A stretch of 64,000 bases of DNA from Lacticaseibacillus zeae DSM 20178 = KCTC 3804 (GCF_000260435.1 NZ_BACQ01000031.1:124001-188000), one strand, 5' to 3'. Counted from the stretch's first letter, positions 26,575-35,380 are shown. The notes: generated by a model not told the origin, from the sequence alone. A program made the numbers and translations.

Positions 26575-27831
26575 ATGAAATTCAATAAAGCTATGATTAC
26601 ATTGGTTGCCGCAGTTACCTTAGCAGGTTCTGCCAGCGCCGTAACACCGGTTTTCGCTGACACAAGTGCCAGCATCGCTTCTAACAAAAGCGAAACGAAC
26701 GATTTATTAAAACAAATCGAAGCAGCCAACACTGAGGTCATCAATCTTAACAAACAGATTGACGATAAGAATTCGCAAATCAGTGATGCCACAGCCAAGA
26801 TCAGTGCAACCGATGCCCAGATCAAATCATTGAGCGGCCAAATCACGGCTGCCCAAAAGAACGTGACGGCACGGAAGAACAATTTGAAGGATCAGTTGAT
26901 TTCCCTTCAAAAGAAGGCTGGCAGCTCGGTTAGCGGTAATGTCTACATTGACTTCGTGTTGAACTCACAAAGTCTTTCAGACCTGATCGCACGCACCATG
27001 ACCGTTGGCAAACTCAGCCAAGCCAGCAAAGAAGCCTTGGACGCTGTGACTGTTGCCAAGGATAAACTGGCAGCATTGAAGAACCAACAGGAAACGGCTC
27101 GGCAGACGCTGGTTTCAACCAAGTCATCGCTTGAAACCCAGAAGTCTCAGTTGGTTACCTTGCAAAAGACAGCTAGCGACAAGCAGGATGCCTTGAACAA
27201 GCAAATCAATGATCACCGTGACGAATTGGTTGCATTGCAAAGCCAGTTCGCCCAAGAACAGGAAAAGACCGCTGCAGCAACCCAAGCTGCTTTGAAGACA
27301 GTCGCGGCCTCAACCGGTTCTGCATCAAGCAAGAGTGCCGACAGCAGCAGTTCAACGACTAAGGCTGCTTCAAGCCAAAGCACCATTTCCACAACCAGCA
27401 CCTCTTCCAACAGCGGTGCCTCATCATCTGTCATCAGCAACAACACCGCTTCAGGTAGCGGCAGCCACGCTGATTACAGTTCTTCAGGCAACACTTATCC
27501 TTGGGGTCAGTGCACCTGGTATGTTAAGTCTGTTGCTTCATGGGCAGGCAATGGCTGGGGCAACGGCGCTGAATGGGGCGCTTCCGCTGCAGCTGCAGGC
27601 TTCACGGTTAACCACACACCGGCAGCCGGCTCAATCATTGTCTTCGCTGCTGGCCAATCCGTTGGCGGCCAATGGACTGCTGATGGTCAATATGGTCACG
27701 TTGCTTACGTTCAATCTGTTTCCGGCGACAGCGTCACCATCACTCAAGGCGGCATGGGCTTCAGCTCACCAACCGGCCCGAACACCCAGACCATCTCTGG
27801 CGCAAGCAGCTACACTTATATCCACCGGTAA
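26575..27831 (+). CDS. Secreted CHAP-domain cell-wall hydrolase, p40/Msp2 type
   Basis: A 418-residue secreted protein. The signal peptide (1-28, VTPVFA) is cut before DTSAS. A long coiled coil (about 35-235) with Gln/Lys heptads follows, then a Ser/Ala/Thr-rich linker (about 240-300) and a C-terminal CHAP domain with Cys313 in GQCTWYVKS and His375 in YGHVAYVQS. CHAP enzymes cut peptide bonds in peptidoglycan. The N-terminus and layout match p40 (Msp2) of the L. casei/rhamnosus group, which is also known to act on host EGFR signalling; that host role is known for the family and not visible here. A WalR-like box and a TTGACA promoter lie upstream. Confidence 0.93.
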   Translation: MKFNKAMITLVAAVTLAGSASAVTPVFADTSASIASNKSETNDLLKQIEAANTEVINLNKQIDDKNSQISDATAKISATDAQIKSLSGQITAAQKNVTARKNNLKDQLISLQKKAGSSVSGNVYIDFVLNSQSLSDLIARTMTVGKLSQASKEALDAVTVAKDKLAALKNQQETARQTLVSTKSSLETQKSQLVTLQKTASDKQDALNKQINDHRDELVALQSQFAQEQEKTAAATQAALKTVAASTGSASSKSADSSSSTTKAASSQSTISTTSTSSNSGASSSVISNNTASGSGSHADYSSSGNTYPWGQCTWYVKSVASWAGNGWGNGAEWGASAAAAGFTVNHTPAAGSIIVFAAGQSVGGQWTADGQYGHVAYVQSVSGDSVTITQGGMGFSSPTGPNTQTISGASSYTYIHR

Positions 27832-27900
27832 TTTTACCCACCCTTAATCACGTCTTGGGATCCCATTTTCGGATACCAACCTAAAAATACCGCGGGAACC

Positions 27901-27953
27901 AAAAGAAGCCTTCGAATCTATGCGAGTGCATAGGTCCGGAGGCTTCTTTTTAT
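27901..27953 (+). terminator. Terminator after the p40 gene
   Basis: AAAAGAAGCCT pairs with AGGCTTCTTTT, with an inner stem CTATGC/GCATAG, followed by TTTTTA. It can also end the minus-strand oxidoreductase gene at 28023. Confidence 0.85.
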
Positions 27954-28022
27954 GGTTGTTGTGGGCATTGCCACGTCTTCAGCACAACGAGCAATACAAT
28001 GACGCGGCAGAGGCGTTAAACC

Positions 28023-29132
28023 CTAGCAATCACACGCCACGTCGCATATGTCACAATCGTCAAGATAGAAACTATTGGCCCGACTCACCGTTACAAAGTC
28101 GCCAATGTCCCAATTTTCCCGTTCGGCTATTTCATTCACGATGACACCAAACCGTTGCCGGAACTTGTAAATGTAGCAGAAGATCGCGTCTTGGTGGCGA
28201 ACATCCGGACCGACAACAAACACGTTTTTGGCACGGGTCGATTCATCCACATCGCTTAACTTAATCTCACCATCAACGCTTTCGAAGAGCTCTGGCCATA
28301 ATTTTAACGGACCCGGGTTGAATCCCGTGCATAGAATCGGTTTGTAAGGCGTCGTGATGGTGCGGCCATCGGTGAACCACAACTGATACTGTGATGGGGA
28401 ATCGCTGGTCACCGTTTTTAAGGTTGCATTTTGTTGTAAGGTGATCCGATCCGCGACTGCTGGCGGCAAATCCAAGAACCGGCGCCGGGTGTATGGAGCC
28501 AGGCGGATGCTGGGATCAGGTGAAGCAGCGTTTAAGCCGGTCGATTCCGTGATCATCAGAACTTTATGTCCGAGCGTGGCCAGATTGATCGCAGCATCCA
28601 CGCCGCTTTCATTGCCACCGATGACAATTTGGGTTTCCCCTGGCAAATCCTGCCAAGAATGCACCTGCTGATAGTGAATGACATTTTCAGGGTGATCGGT
28701 TAACTTCGGAAAAGCAAATTGCCCGACCGCCATAATCAGGTATTTACTTTCAACGACGCCATGATCGGTCTCAATGGTATAACTGTCAGCGTTGGCTGTA
28801 ATGGCACCAACACGCGTATGTTCGGCAATCGGTAACGTATAAGTTTCTGCCACCAGCTTCAAATAGTCGGCAAACTGAGACCCGCTAAGATGTTCGGTTC
28901 CCAGCGTATATGCCGGCGACGTCTCCATGGTAACGGCATTTAAGTCCGGCATACCGAAACCATTGCTGGTAAATGATGGCGTGATAAAACGGGTTTCTTT
29001 TGGCCAGTTGCGAAAACTTTCGCCAATTTCACCTTGCTCCAAAATCTGAAATTCTTGACAGCCTAATTGTTTCAAGATGACGCCAACGCCAATTCCCGCT
29101 GCCCCGCCACCAATAATCGTGATTTGATTCAT
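28023..29132 (-). CDS. FAD/NAD(P)-dependent oxidoreductase with C-terminal cysteine cluster
   Basis: A 369-residue flavoprotein of the CzcO/monooxygenase-like pyridine-nucleotide class. The FAD-binding GGGAAGIGVG is at residue 8, the NAD(P)-binding VIGGNESGVDAA near 170, and a CTGF-type motif near 267 precedes GPDVRH. The last 12 residues, DDCDICDVACDC, hold four cysteines and several acids, unusual for this fold; they may bind a metal or act in thiol redox. It starts 24 bases after the amt gene on the same strand, so it may be tied to ammonium or nitrogen metabolism. The reaction is unknown. Confidence 0.75.
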   Translation of the reverse strand: MNQITIIGGGAAGIGVGVILKQLGCQEFQILEQGEIGESFRNWPKETRFITPSFTSNGFGMPDLNAVTMETSPAYTLGTEHLSGSQFADYLKLVAETYTLPIAEHTRVGAITANADSYTIETDHGVVESKYLIMAVGQFAFPKLTDHPENVIHYQQVHSWQDLPGETQIVIGGNESGVDAAINLATLGHKVLMITESTGLNAASPDPSIRLAPYTRRRFLDLPPAVADRITLQQNATLKTVTSDSPSQYQLWFTDGRTITTPYKPILCTGFNPGPLKLWPELFESVDGEIKLSDVDESTRAKNVFVVGPDVRHQDAIFCYIYKFRQRFGVIVNEIAERENWDIGDFVTVSRANSFYLDDCDICDVACDC

Positions 29133-29156
29133 CTATTTATTTCTCCTTATGTTATG

Positions 29157-30230
29157 TCAATCCAGACGCTTACTGTCACGCACCATTAATCGATTCAGAC
29201 TGGTTTCACTCACATGTGCCGCGGCTTGAGCCAAAACGGTGCCGACTACAGTCAAGCCGACCGCCACCAAGACCGCCAAAAGCTCCACGCTGGCGAAACG
29301 GATACCATCTTGACGCATCACCAATCGCGCAATCATCAGCCCAATAACACCAGTCAGGCCGCCAACCGCATTAATCGCAAAAGAATCAACTGCATCGTAG
29401 AATCTTTGAGCATGCTGCATCTTTACGACCGCTGTCTGACATAACCCGCCGGAAACAACGGCAACCACAGCTATGGTGCCTGCGCCGACATAGCCAACCA
29501 AAGCCGTACTCGTGACCAATCCGCATAAAATACCATTCAGTAAATCACCTAAGCCCATGACTTGCGTTCGCCAATACGTCAACCAGCACCAGCCGGCAAT
29601 CGCCGCCAAAACCGCAATGAGCGTTTTGATCAGCACCTGCAGAGCCTGGGCATTCAGGCCACCCACCGGCGCTAAATTAAAGCCCAACCAGCCCACCAGT
29701 ATCATGATCGTTGCGGCATAATCCGTACGAAAATCATTCGCCACAACCGCCTCACGACTGCGAGTCAACGATTTTGCCAGGACAAGACTGGTTAGCCCCG
29801 CTGTCAGATGCACGACAATGCCTCCGGAAAAATCCAATGCACCCAGTCGCTCCAACCAACCACCATCCGACCATAGCCAGTGCGCCAGCGGGCAGTATAC
29901 CAACGCTGTCCAAACCGGCACAAAAATCACCAAGTAATGGCTATGTTTAAAGCCAACAATGGTTCCAATTAACATGGCGATCGCATATAAGTAAAAATCC
30001 ATCTGCACCAACCCATTCAGCAAATCCGCAAAACGGTTAACCTGTAACAGATTGGTGCCAAACGCCAGGTAATTCCCAAACACCAACCAGCAGCCGATCG
30101 CCACCATCAACGCAACGCTCATGGTTAAAAGTGCCGGCTGTTGCCGGGAGCGAGGTAACATACCCACGTATAACAGCGGTACGCTAAAGATCATCGGCAG
30201 CATGATCAGGAAACAGACAAGTGCAAACAT
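29157..30230 (-). CDS. amt: Amt-family ammonium transporter-like protein, divergent
   Basis: A 357-residue membrane protein with about ten hydrophobic segments, shorter than typical Amt (about 400). It retains the DFSGGIVVHLTAG signature (first pore His) and LVYCPLAHWLW. The second twin-His region reads VDSFAINAVGG where Amt usually has VFGVHGVGG, so Asn replaces the pore His. This may change selectivity or conduction. No glnK gene follows; the next gene is a flavoprotein. The start at 30230 follows AAGGGGGTC. Substrate ammonium is inferred from the family. Confidence 0.8.
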   Translation of the reverse strand: MFALVCFLIMLPMIFSVPLLYVGMLPRSRQQPALLTMSVALMVAIGCWLVFGNYLAFGTNLLQVNRFADLLNGLVQMDFYLYAIAMLIGTIVGFKHSHYLVIFVPVWTALVYCPLAHWLWSDGGWLERLGALDFSGGIVVHLTAGLTSLVLAKSLTRSREAVVANDFRTDYAATIMILVGWLGFNLAPVGGLNAQALQVLIKTLIAVLAAIAGWCWLTYWRTQVMGLGDLLNGILCGLVTSTALVGYVGAGTIAVVAVVSGGLCQTAVVKMQHAQRFYDAVDSFAINAVGGLTGVIGLMIARLVMRQDGIRFASVELLAVLVAVGLTVVGTVLAQAAAHVSETSLNRLMVRDSKRLD

Positions 30231-30460
30231 AAATGACCCCCTTGTGAACTTTCGTCAGCCTGGGCATCAGGCTGAGCAAGCGTTAGTGACCCTTTGCTAT
30301 TCAGTTGTCCGTGATCGCTTCTACCTATAGACAAGCGGTCTGTATGTGTGGTTATTTTTGGAGCTACCTACCTCGCTTTCTAAAACGTAACTATTACGAT
30401 TGAGAAGCGACTGTTACCTTATCATTTGTTGGTTAGTGGTGTCAACTGATATTTTTGCAA
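30231..30460 (-). promoter_or_regulatory. Leader and promoter region of the amt operon
   Basis: The gap contains a hairpin TCAGCCTGGGCATCAGGCTGA (30255-30275) in the leader and a small palindrome CGTAACTATTACG (30386-30398). On the minus strand there is also a candidate TTGACA (30440-30445) with TAAGGT 18 bases on. I find no clear GlnR box and no gene in 30231-30538. Confidence 0.35.
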
Positions 30461-30489
30461 AAAAAGACGACACCTCGCTAAAAGTGTCG
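30461..30489 (-). terminator. Terminator after the small membrane protein at 30539
   Basis: On the minus strand CGACAC, a 10-base loop, GTGTCG, then TCTTTTTTTG. Confidence 0.7.
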
Positions 30490-30538
30490 CCCTGCTACCA
30501 GTCTGTTTTCAAAAATAACTGGTGTATATTATCCCAGG

Positions 30539-30721
30539 TCACAAATGATCCTTTTTCCCAAAATGGTAGACCGTTATTTCCGCCACGGACACGACAACCC
30601 AAATAAGTGGAATGATTGTTAATATATTCAGCATGGCCTGTCTGAAAGTATCACCAAGCAACATTCGGATAAAAACATTAAGCAGGCCACAAATTAACCA
30701 AAAAAACAGCTTTCGAAACAT
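30539..30721 (-). CDS. Small two-segment membrane protein, unknown function
   Basis: A 60-residue protein with hydrophobic segments at about 4-22 and 28-50 and a basic tail ending GKKDHL. The ATG at 30721 has TTGGAGAA 9 bases upstream; a start ten codons earlier lacks a site. It forms a pair with the similar-sized gene upstream on the same strand. No family is recognised. Confidence 0.5.
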   Translation of the reverse strand: MFRKLFFWLICGLLNVFIRMLLGDTFRQAMLNILTIIPLIWVVVSVAEITVYHFGKKDHL

Positions 30722-30798
30722 AAGGGATTGTTCTCCAACGAAATAGGCCAAATCTTTCTTGGCACTTAATTCTTAAGTCATGTCGTCCAAGGTGAGAA

Positions 30799-30981
30799 TT
30801 ATCGATATTTCTTCGAATAGAAATAATAGGCAAGACCGAGGCCAGTTCCCAAAAGCAAGCAAATCAAGATTAGAACGGGATTGAACCAATTGTTGGGATT
30901 GGTGTTGATATTTGTGTTTAAATAGACCGCAACGGCACACACTGCGACGACGCCTAGAACAGATTTAGGTTTTGGTGTCAT
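30799..30981 (-). CDS. Small two-segment membrane protein, unknown function
   Basis: A 60-residue protein with two hydrophobic segments (about 7-20 and 34-53) split by an Asn-rich stretch NTNINTNPNNW, and a basic end FYSKKYR. The ATG at 30981 follows AAAAGGAGAAACCCCC. No family is recognised. It lies between the cyd and amt operons. Confidence 0.5.
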   Translation of the reverse strand: MTPKPKSVLGVVAVCAVAVYLNTNINTNPNNWFNPVLILICLLLGTGLGLAYYFYSKKYR

Positions 30982-31199
30982 GGGGGTTTCTCCTTTTCTC
31001 TGAAGGATTAGTAATAGCAATGAATGCCAGCATCGAAACTAAATACATCATGATATAAGGTCTCTTACAAAGTCATCTTCGCTTTTCCAGTATATGCATA
31101 AACTGCCATTCTTTGGCGAAGGAAAAATAAACGTTGGCTTTTGGCCAATTAACGTTGATTTAATCGTTTAATCTTGCCAATTCAGGGTCTCCACGTCTC

Positions 31200-31258
31200 A
31201 AACCAAAAAAAGACACCCAAAGCCCCACACAATCACTGTGGAAGTTTCAAGTGTCTTT
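31200..31258 (-). terminator. Terminator of the cyd operon
   Basis: On the minus strand AAGACACTTGAAACTTCCAC pairs in two blocks with GTGTGGGGCTTTGGGTGTCTT and is followed by TTTTTGG. It lies 20 bases after the small protein at 31278. The gap 31021-31199 shows nothing else. Confidence 0.8.
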
Positions 31259-31277
31259 ACGCCGTACGAAACTTTTC

Positions 31278-31472
31278 TCAAGCCTTCTGCCGGCCATATC
31301 CCTTTAAGGTTGCCCGAATCGCAAATCCCAAAGCGATGAGCGCAATGGTGTACAAAGCGACATTGCCGTAAAACTTACTGATCGGGTTCCAGAATACCGG
31401 CCAGAAGACTTGATAGAGCCAGAAGCCAACGACTAGCAGGCCCCAGAAAATATTGATCCAGATTTTTTTCAT
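31278..31472 (-). CDS. Small membrane protein at the end of the cyd operon (possible bd-oxidase accessory subunit)
   Basis: A 64-residue protein with an N-terminal membrane segment (about 6-28, Trp-rich, WGLLVVGFWLYQVFW) and a second at 38-54, ending GYGRQKA. The start follows AAAGGGAG. It is downstream of cydB on the same strand and inside the operon terminator. Small one-segment subunits such as CydX or CydS stabilise bd oxidases elsewhere; this one has two segments and no sequence match that I recognise, so an accessory role is inference. A repeat element separates it from cydB. Confidence 0.55.
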   Translation of the reverse strand: MKKIWINIFWGLLVVGFWLYQVFWPVFWNPISKFYGNVALYTIALIALGFAIRATLKGYGRQKA

Positions 31473-31492
31473 TGGTACACACTCCCTTTTGC

Positions 31493-31614
31493 TGAGCGTG
31501 AACCGGCGCGTTTAGGAGCCGAAGTATAAGTGGCCTTGGGCGTGATTGGACCGAGCTTAGGCCATTGCGCCCATGAACCTTATATGCAGGCTCCTGCACC
31601 GGTGAACGCGTTAT
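31493..31614. repeat. Palindromic intergenic repeat, copy B (diverged)
   Basis: It begins GAGCGTGAACCGGCGCGTTT and ends CGGTGAACGCGTTATAG, with an inner pair AGTATAAGTGGCCTTGGGCG / CGCCCATGAACCTTATATGC. The ends match copies at 48527, 51113 and 58671. It lies inside the cyd operon between cydB and the small membrane gene. Confidence 0.75.
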
Positions 31615-31617
31615 AGC

Positions 31618-32637
31618 CTAAATCATTGGCGATGCCGGTGCGTTGTAATACTTATTGATCAGGTGATAGGCGGTTGCCTGTAAGCCGACCATCAAGATGA
31701 TCGTGAAGCCAAACAGCCATGCAGTCCAAAGTAGTGAAACCGGGCCGCTGGTTGCGGTTAAGGCGGTGACTGAGGTGCCTCGCGCCCGACCGACAATCAG
31801 CGTTGGAAAGACGCCGAGGAAAATGGTGTAAATGAAGCTGGCCATCGTGCCGACACTGAGCCAGAACGTCACACGCGGATGGTGGTTAGCAATGGACCAA
31901 GTCTCAACCCCAAGGAACGCGACCAACAAGATCAGCAGTAACGAGACGATGACTGGCCGATTGGTGAAGAACCGGGTATAGAACGGCAACAGGACGGCAA
32001 ACAGGACAACCGCCGCATAAAGTGCCCAGGTTGTGCGTTTCAGTGCCACGGTTAATTGTTCAGCGACATTCGCACTGACTTTTTTGATCACCCGGGTCAA
32101 GCCGACATTTAGACTCAGCAAGACCGCTAAAATACCGCCTAAGATGCTGAACGGTGTTAAGATGTCGCCCATGCTGGCATAGACAAACCCGTTACGAATC
32201 GGTACGCCGCTGACCGTGGAGCTAAAGACGATACCGAGCAGGAACGGTGGCATCAGACTGCCGATAAACAACGCCCAGTCCCAGAACTGATTATAGTGGC
32301 GGCTATGCCATTGATTGCGATAATCAAACGCGACGCCGCGGAAAATCAAGAAGAACAGCATCAGGAAAATCAGCGGATAATAGCCGGAGGTCAACGCCGA
32401 ATACCAGCCAGGATAAGCAGCAAACATGACGGCAAATGCGGTAACGGCCCAAGTTTCATTGCCGCCCCACACCGGTCCGGTTACTTTCATAATCTGTTGC
32501 CGCCGTGACAAATCATCGCCCACAAAGAACGTTGCCATTCCCGCACCAAAATCGGCACCATCAAGGACGAAGAACAACATCAGCTCGGTAGAAATGATGC
32601 CGAGGAAAATGACTTGCAAATTGGAAAGACTAGGCAT
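31618..32637 (-). CDS. cydB: Cytochrome bd quinol oxidase subunit II
   Basis: A 339-residue membrane protein with eight to nine hydrophobic segments and the N-terminal block FVLDGADFGAGM that is diagnostic of CydB, followed by GPVWGGNETWAV. It pairs with CydA to reduce oxygen with electrons from menaquinol. The ATG at 32637 follows AAGGAGGCGTTCAGCC and overlaps the cydA stop by 8 bases. No cydCD export genes follow, unlike many lactobacillar cydABCD operons. Confidence 0.92.
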   Translation of the reverse strand: MPSLSNLQVIFLGIISTELMLFFVLDGADFGAGMATFFVGDDLSRRQQIMKVTGPVWGGNETWAVTAFAVMFAAYPGWYSALTSGYYPLIFLMLFFLIFRGVAFDYRNQWHSRHYNQFWDWALFIGSLMPPFLLGIVFSSTVSGVPIRNGFVYASMGDILTPFSILGGILAVLLSLNVGLTRVIKKVSANVAEQLTVALKRTTWALYAAVVLFAVLLPFYTRFFTNRPVIVSLLLILLVAFLGVETWSIANHHPRVTFWLSVGTMASFIYTIFLGVFPTLIVGRARGTSVTALTATSGPVSLLWTAWLFGFTIILMVGLQATAYHLINKYYNAPASPMI

Positions 32638-34108
32638 GGCTGAACGCCTCCTTTGCAAACGGATCTGGAATGGTCCGGTCTTCCGGATAATCGCCGGTAA
32701 TCTGTGGCAAGCCACGGGTGACAGTACGATGCGAGATATAAATCATGGTGCTTACCAAGAAGACGTCGGCAATGAAGAACAATGCGAGACTCGTTCCCGC
32801 CTCCGTCGCCGTCAAACTTGGCGAAACCGCATCATACTGCGTCAATAAGCCGTAGACAACAAACGGATAGCGACCGACTTCAGCAACAATCCAGCCTGAA
32901 GTAAACGTCAGGTACGGAAGCCATAACGTCCAGCCCAACGTCCGCAACGTCTTTGGATGCTCCTCAATCGTTGACTCACGCCGATGCAGCATAATTGTTG
33001 CAAACAACGCGAACATAGTGAAGAAGTAGCCTGCATAAACCATCAGGTGCATCGTCCAGAACAGCAACGTCACTGGCGGATAATAATTCATCTGGCCGTC
33101 ATAGGATTTGGCAACGGTCTTATCAAACTTCGCATGATACATTTTGGCCACTTGGTTCATGCCAGGCATCGCACCGGTAAATGTGTTTTTACCAAAATAC
33201 GTGCCCATGTTCGGAATCGAAATGGCTTTGGTCGTGTGATCCTTTTCATTGATCAGCGCAGCCATTGCCCAAGGAGCACCGGTTGTGGCACTCCCTTCCA
33301 AATCATAGCGTCCTTCAATTGCCGTGAACTTCATCGGCTGCAGTGCGGCGGTTGCGGCACCCTGATCGTCACCTTGTGCAGGCTGTAGGAAGGCCGCTGG
33401 CAACGCAATCAGTAAACCGATTTGAACGGCAATTTTGAACGCCGCAGTATCACGCTTATGCAGAATCTGCCAGGCCGAGATGCCAGCTGTCACAAACCCG
33501 CCGGTGATCAGAATTGCAAATAAAACGTGTAGAAATTCCGGCCGGTACTGTGGATTCTGTAACAACGTAATCAAACTGTCCAACCGGGAACGGCCATTTT
33601 CCAGGTGGAAGCCATAAGGATTTTGCATAAAGGCATTAATAGCAATAATCCAAACGACGGAAAACAGTGATGCCCCCAACATCCCAACGCCTAGCCAAGC
33701 ATGGGCGCGTTTTGGCAATTTACCCCAAGTAAACCGCCACAAACCGATGATGGTCGATTCAATGAAGAACGAAATCATACTTTCAATGGCTAACGGTACA
33801 CCAGAAACATCGCCCATCAAGCGGGTAAAGGCCGACCAATTCATGCCGAATTGAAATTCCATGATCAACCCGGTGACAACGCCGGTCCCAAAACTGAAGA
33901 AAAAGATGCGGCTAAAGAATAGCGTTAAACGGCCGTACTTTTCAGTGTCGCCACGACCATAGGCATATAAAAATTCAAAAATCATGGTCGTCAGCAACAT
34001 CCCGATGGTGGTTGTCACAAATAGAAAGTGCGTGATGGCGGTCACCGCAAACTGCATTCGCGATAAGTTCGTTACAGCCAACGGGATCGCGGCTAATGTG
34101 AGCCCCAT
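32630..34108 (-). CDS. cydA: Cytochrome bd quinol oxidase subunit I, divergent
   Basis: A 492-residue membrane protein. The heme-ligand His is in FAVTAITHFLFV and a second His in FLHVLFA. The quinol loop keeps Lys and Glu in MKFTAIEG, matching KLAAIE of E. coli. The GRQPW motif is changed to GRYPF in VAEVGRYPFVVYG, and an Arg near the Met ligand appears as His in MHLMVYAG. It is therefore a divergent bd oxidase, possibly with altered quinone or cyanide behaviour. The start at 34108 follows AGAGGTGATCAAA. It leads an operon with cydB and a small membrane gene. It needs external heme in lactobacilli. Confidence 0.9.
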   Translation of the reverse strand: MGLTLAAIPLAVTNLSRMQFAVTAITHFLFVTTTIGMLLTTMIFEFLYAYGRGDTEKYGRLTLFFSRIFFFSFGTGVVTGLIMEFQFGMNWSAFTRLMGDVSGVPLAIESMISFFIESTIIGLWRFTWGKLPKRAHAWLGVGMLGASLFSVVWIIAINAFMQNPYGFHLENGRSRLDSLITLLQNPQYRPEFLHVLFAILITGGFVTAGISAWQILHKRDTAAFKIAVQIGLLIALPAAFLQPAQGDDQGAATAALQPMKFTAIEGRYDLEGSATTGAPWAMAALINEKDHTTKAISIPNMGTYFGKNTFTGAMPGMNQVAKMYHAKFDKTVAKSYDGQMNYYPPVTLLFWTMHLMVYAGYFFTMFALFATIMLHRRESTIEEHPKTLRTLGWTLWLPYLTFTSGWIVAEVGRYPFVVYGLLTQYDAVSPSLTATEAGTSLALFFIADVFLVSTMIYISHRTVTRGLPQITGDYPEDRTIPDPFAKEAFSHA

Positions 34109-34465
34109 TTTGATCACCTCTGATAATCAAACCCCTGATATAAGTTCATTTTGCTCTTCTGATCATCGTCATTGTAAAACAAAATCAAAATTAGATATAA
34201 CGATAAGCTTGTGATTTTGTTCGCATTAGCTAACGTTAACATAAGCTACTAATCAGCGGGTTAGCACGCTTCCGTTTGTTTGCCAAAATAACGAGGGACC
34301 GCTGTTAATATGACCCTGATACGGCTGCTCATTTTCTTGGAGCTTAGGTAGTTGCTCATCCATATTCCTGGATAGTTCACACAAAATTAGTATTTTAATC
34401 CTTTGCATCAATACTTTTAAACCTTTAAACTAGAATAGTAATACATGCTGAAAGGGGCTTTTATA
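34109..34465. other. Divergent intergenic region between cydA and the PfpI gene
   Basis: An AT-rich stretch of 357 bases with likely promoters on both strands: on the minus strand TACAAT (34171-34176) for cydA, and on the plus strand TAGAAT (34431-34436) for the DJ-1 gene. Neither has a convincing -35 box. I see no operator or small gene. Confidence 0.35.
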
Positions 34466-34972
34466 ATGGCAAAAATTGCTGTTCTGGTTACCGATAACTT
34501 CGAGGATGCGGAATTAACCTCACCTGTCAAAGCGTTAAAGGATCAGGGCCATGACGTCACTTTGATTGAAACACAAGCTGGGAAGCAAATTACCGGTAAA
34601 CATGGCGCAAAGGCAACCATCGACACCACGATTACCGATGTCAAACCGGATGATTTTGACGGCTTACTGCTTCCAGGCGGTTTTTCGCCAGATGAACTTC
34701 GAGCTGACGATCGCTTTGTTAATTTCGTCAAAGCCTTCCTGTTGGCCGACAAGCCAGTCTTTGCGATCTGCCACGGACCGCAATTCTTCATCCAGACAGG
34801 CTTGACCAAGGGCCGCACCATGACCGCCTATACGACAGTTCGCCCAGATCTTTACTACGCAGGGGCCATCGTTAAAAATGAACCGGTTGTCGTTGATCAT
34901 AACTTAGTGACAAGCCGGACACCTGATGACTTGCCAGAATTCAATAAAGCGATGTTGGCACAATTAAAGTAA
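34466..34972 (+). CDS. DJ-1/PfpI-family protein (general stress protein 18 type)
   Basis: A 168-residue protein of the DJ-1/PfpI superfamily. Conserved Glu in DNFEDAE near residue 12 and the nucleophile elbow AICHGPQ (Cys near 100) with following His are in place. Members act as glyoxalases/deglycases or proteases in stress protection; which applies cannot be told. The ATG at 34466 follows AAAGGGG. It is a single gene with its own terminator. Confidence 0.88.
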   Translation: MAKIAVLVTDNFEDAELTSPVKALKDQGHDVTLIETQAGKQITGKHGAKATIDTTITDVKPDDFDGLLLPGGFSPDELRADDRFVNFVKAFLLADKPVFAICHGPQFFIQTGLTKGRTMTAYTTVRPDLYYAGAIVKNEPVVVDHNLVTSRTPDDLPEFNKAMLAQLK

Positions 34973-35001
34973 ATTAACGGTACTGACTGACGAGCACAAA
35001 C

Positions 35002-35044
35002 AAAAAGGATGCTTCCGCCGCGATTGGCAGAAACATCCTTTTTT
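35002..35044. terminator. Bidirectional terminator between PfpI gene and rpsR operon
   Basis: AAAAAGGATG pairs with CATCCTTTTTT, with further partial pairing inside. It lies between two convergent transcripts. Confidence 0.75.
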
Positions 35045-35054
35045 AATACCGATA

Positions 35055-35291
35055 TTAGTCTTCTGAAACAAATGGCAGAAGACCCATAATCCGCGCTCGC
35101 TTGATTGCGATCGTCAGCTTACGTTGGTTCTTAGCGCTGGTGCCGGTTACCCGACGTGGCAAAATCTTGCCTCGTTCTGAGATAAACCGATCCAACAAGT
35201 TCGTGTCTTTATAATCGATGTATTCGATGTGGTTAGCGGCGATGAAGTCGACTTTACGACGACGACGGCCACCACGGCGTTGTTGTGCCAT
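35055..35291 (-). CDS. rpsR: 30S ribosomal protein S18
   Basis: A 78-residue basic protein. The RRRRKVDFI start and the [20 protein letters not shown] core are the S18 hallmark. It binds S6 on the small-subunit platform. It is the last gene of rpsF-ssb-rpsR. The start has AGGAGGAATTC upstream. Confidence 0.97.
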   Translation of the reverse strand: MAQQRRGGRRRRKVDFIAANHIEYIDYKDTNLLDRFISERGKILPRRVTGTSAKNQRKLTIAIKRARIMGLLPFVSED

Positions 35292-35380
35292 GAGAATTCC
35301 TCCTTCTCTATCAAAGATTCCAAGTTGACATTGCTTCCTTACGAACCAATGTCTTCGCTAAGCATGACCTTAGTCACACA

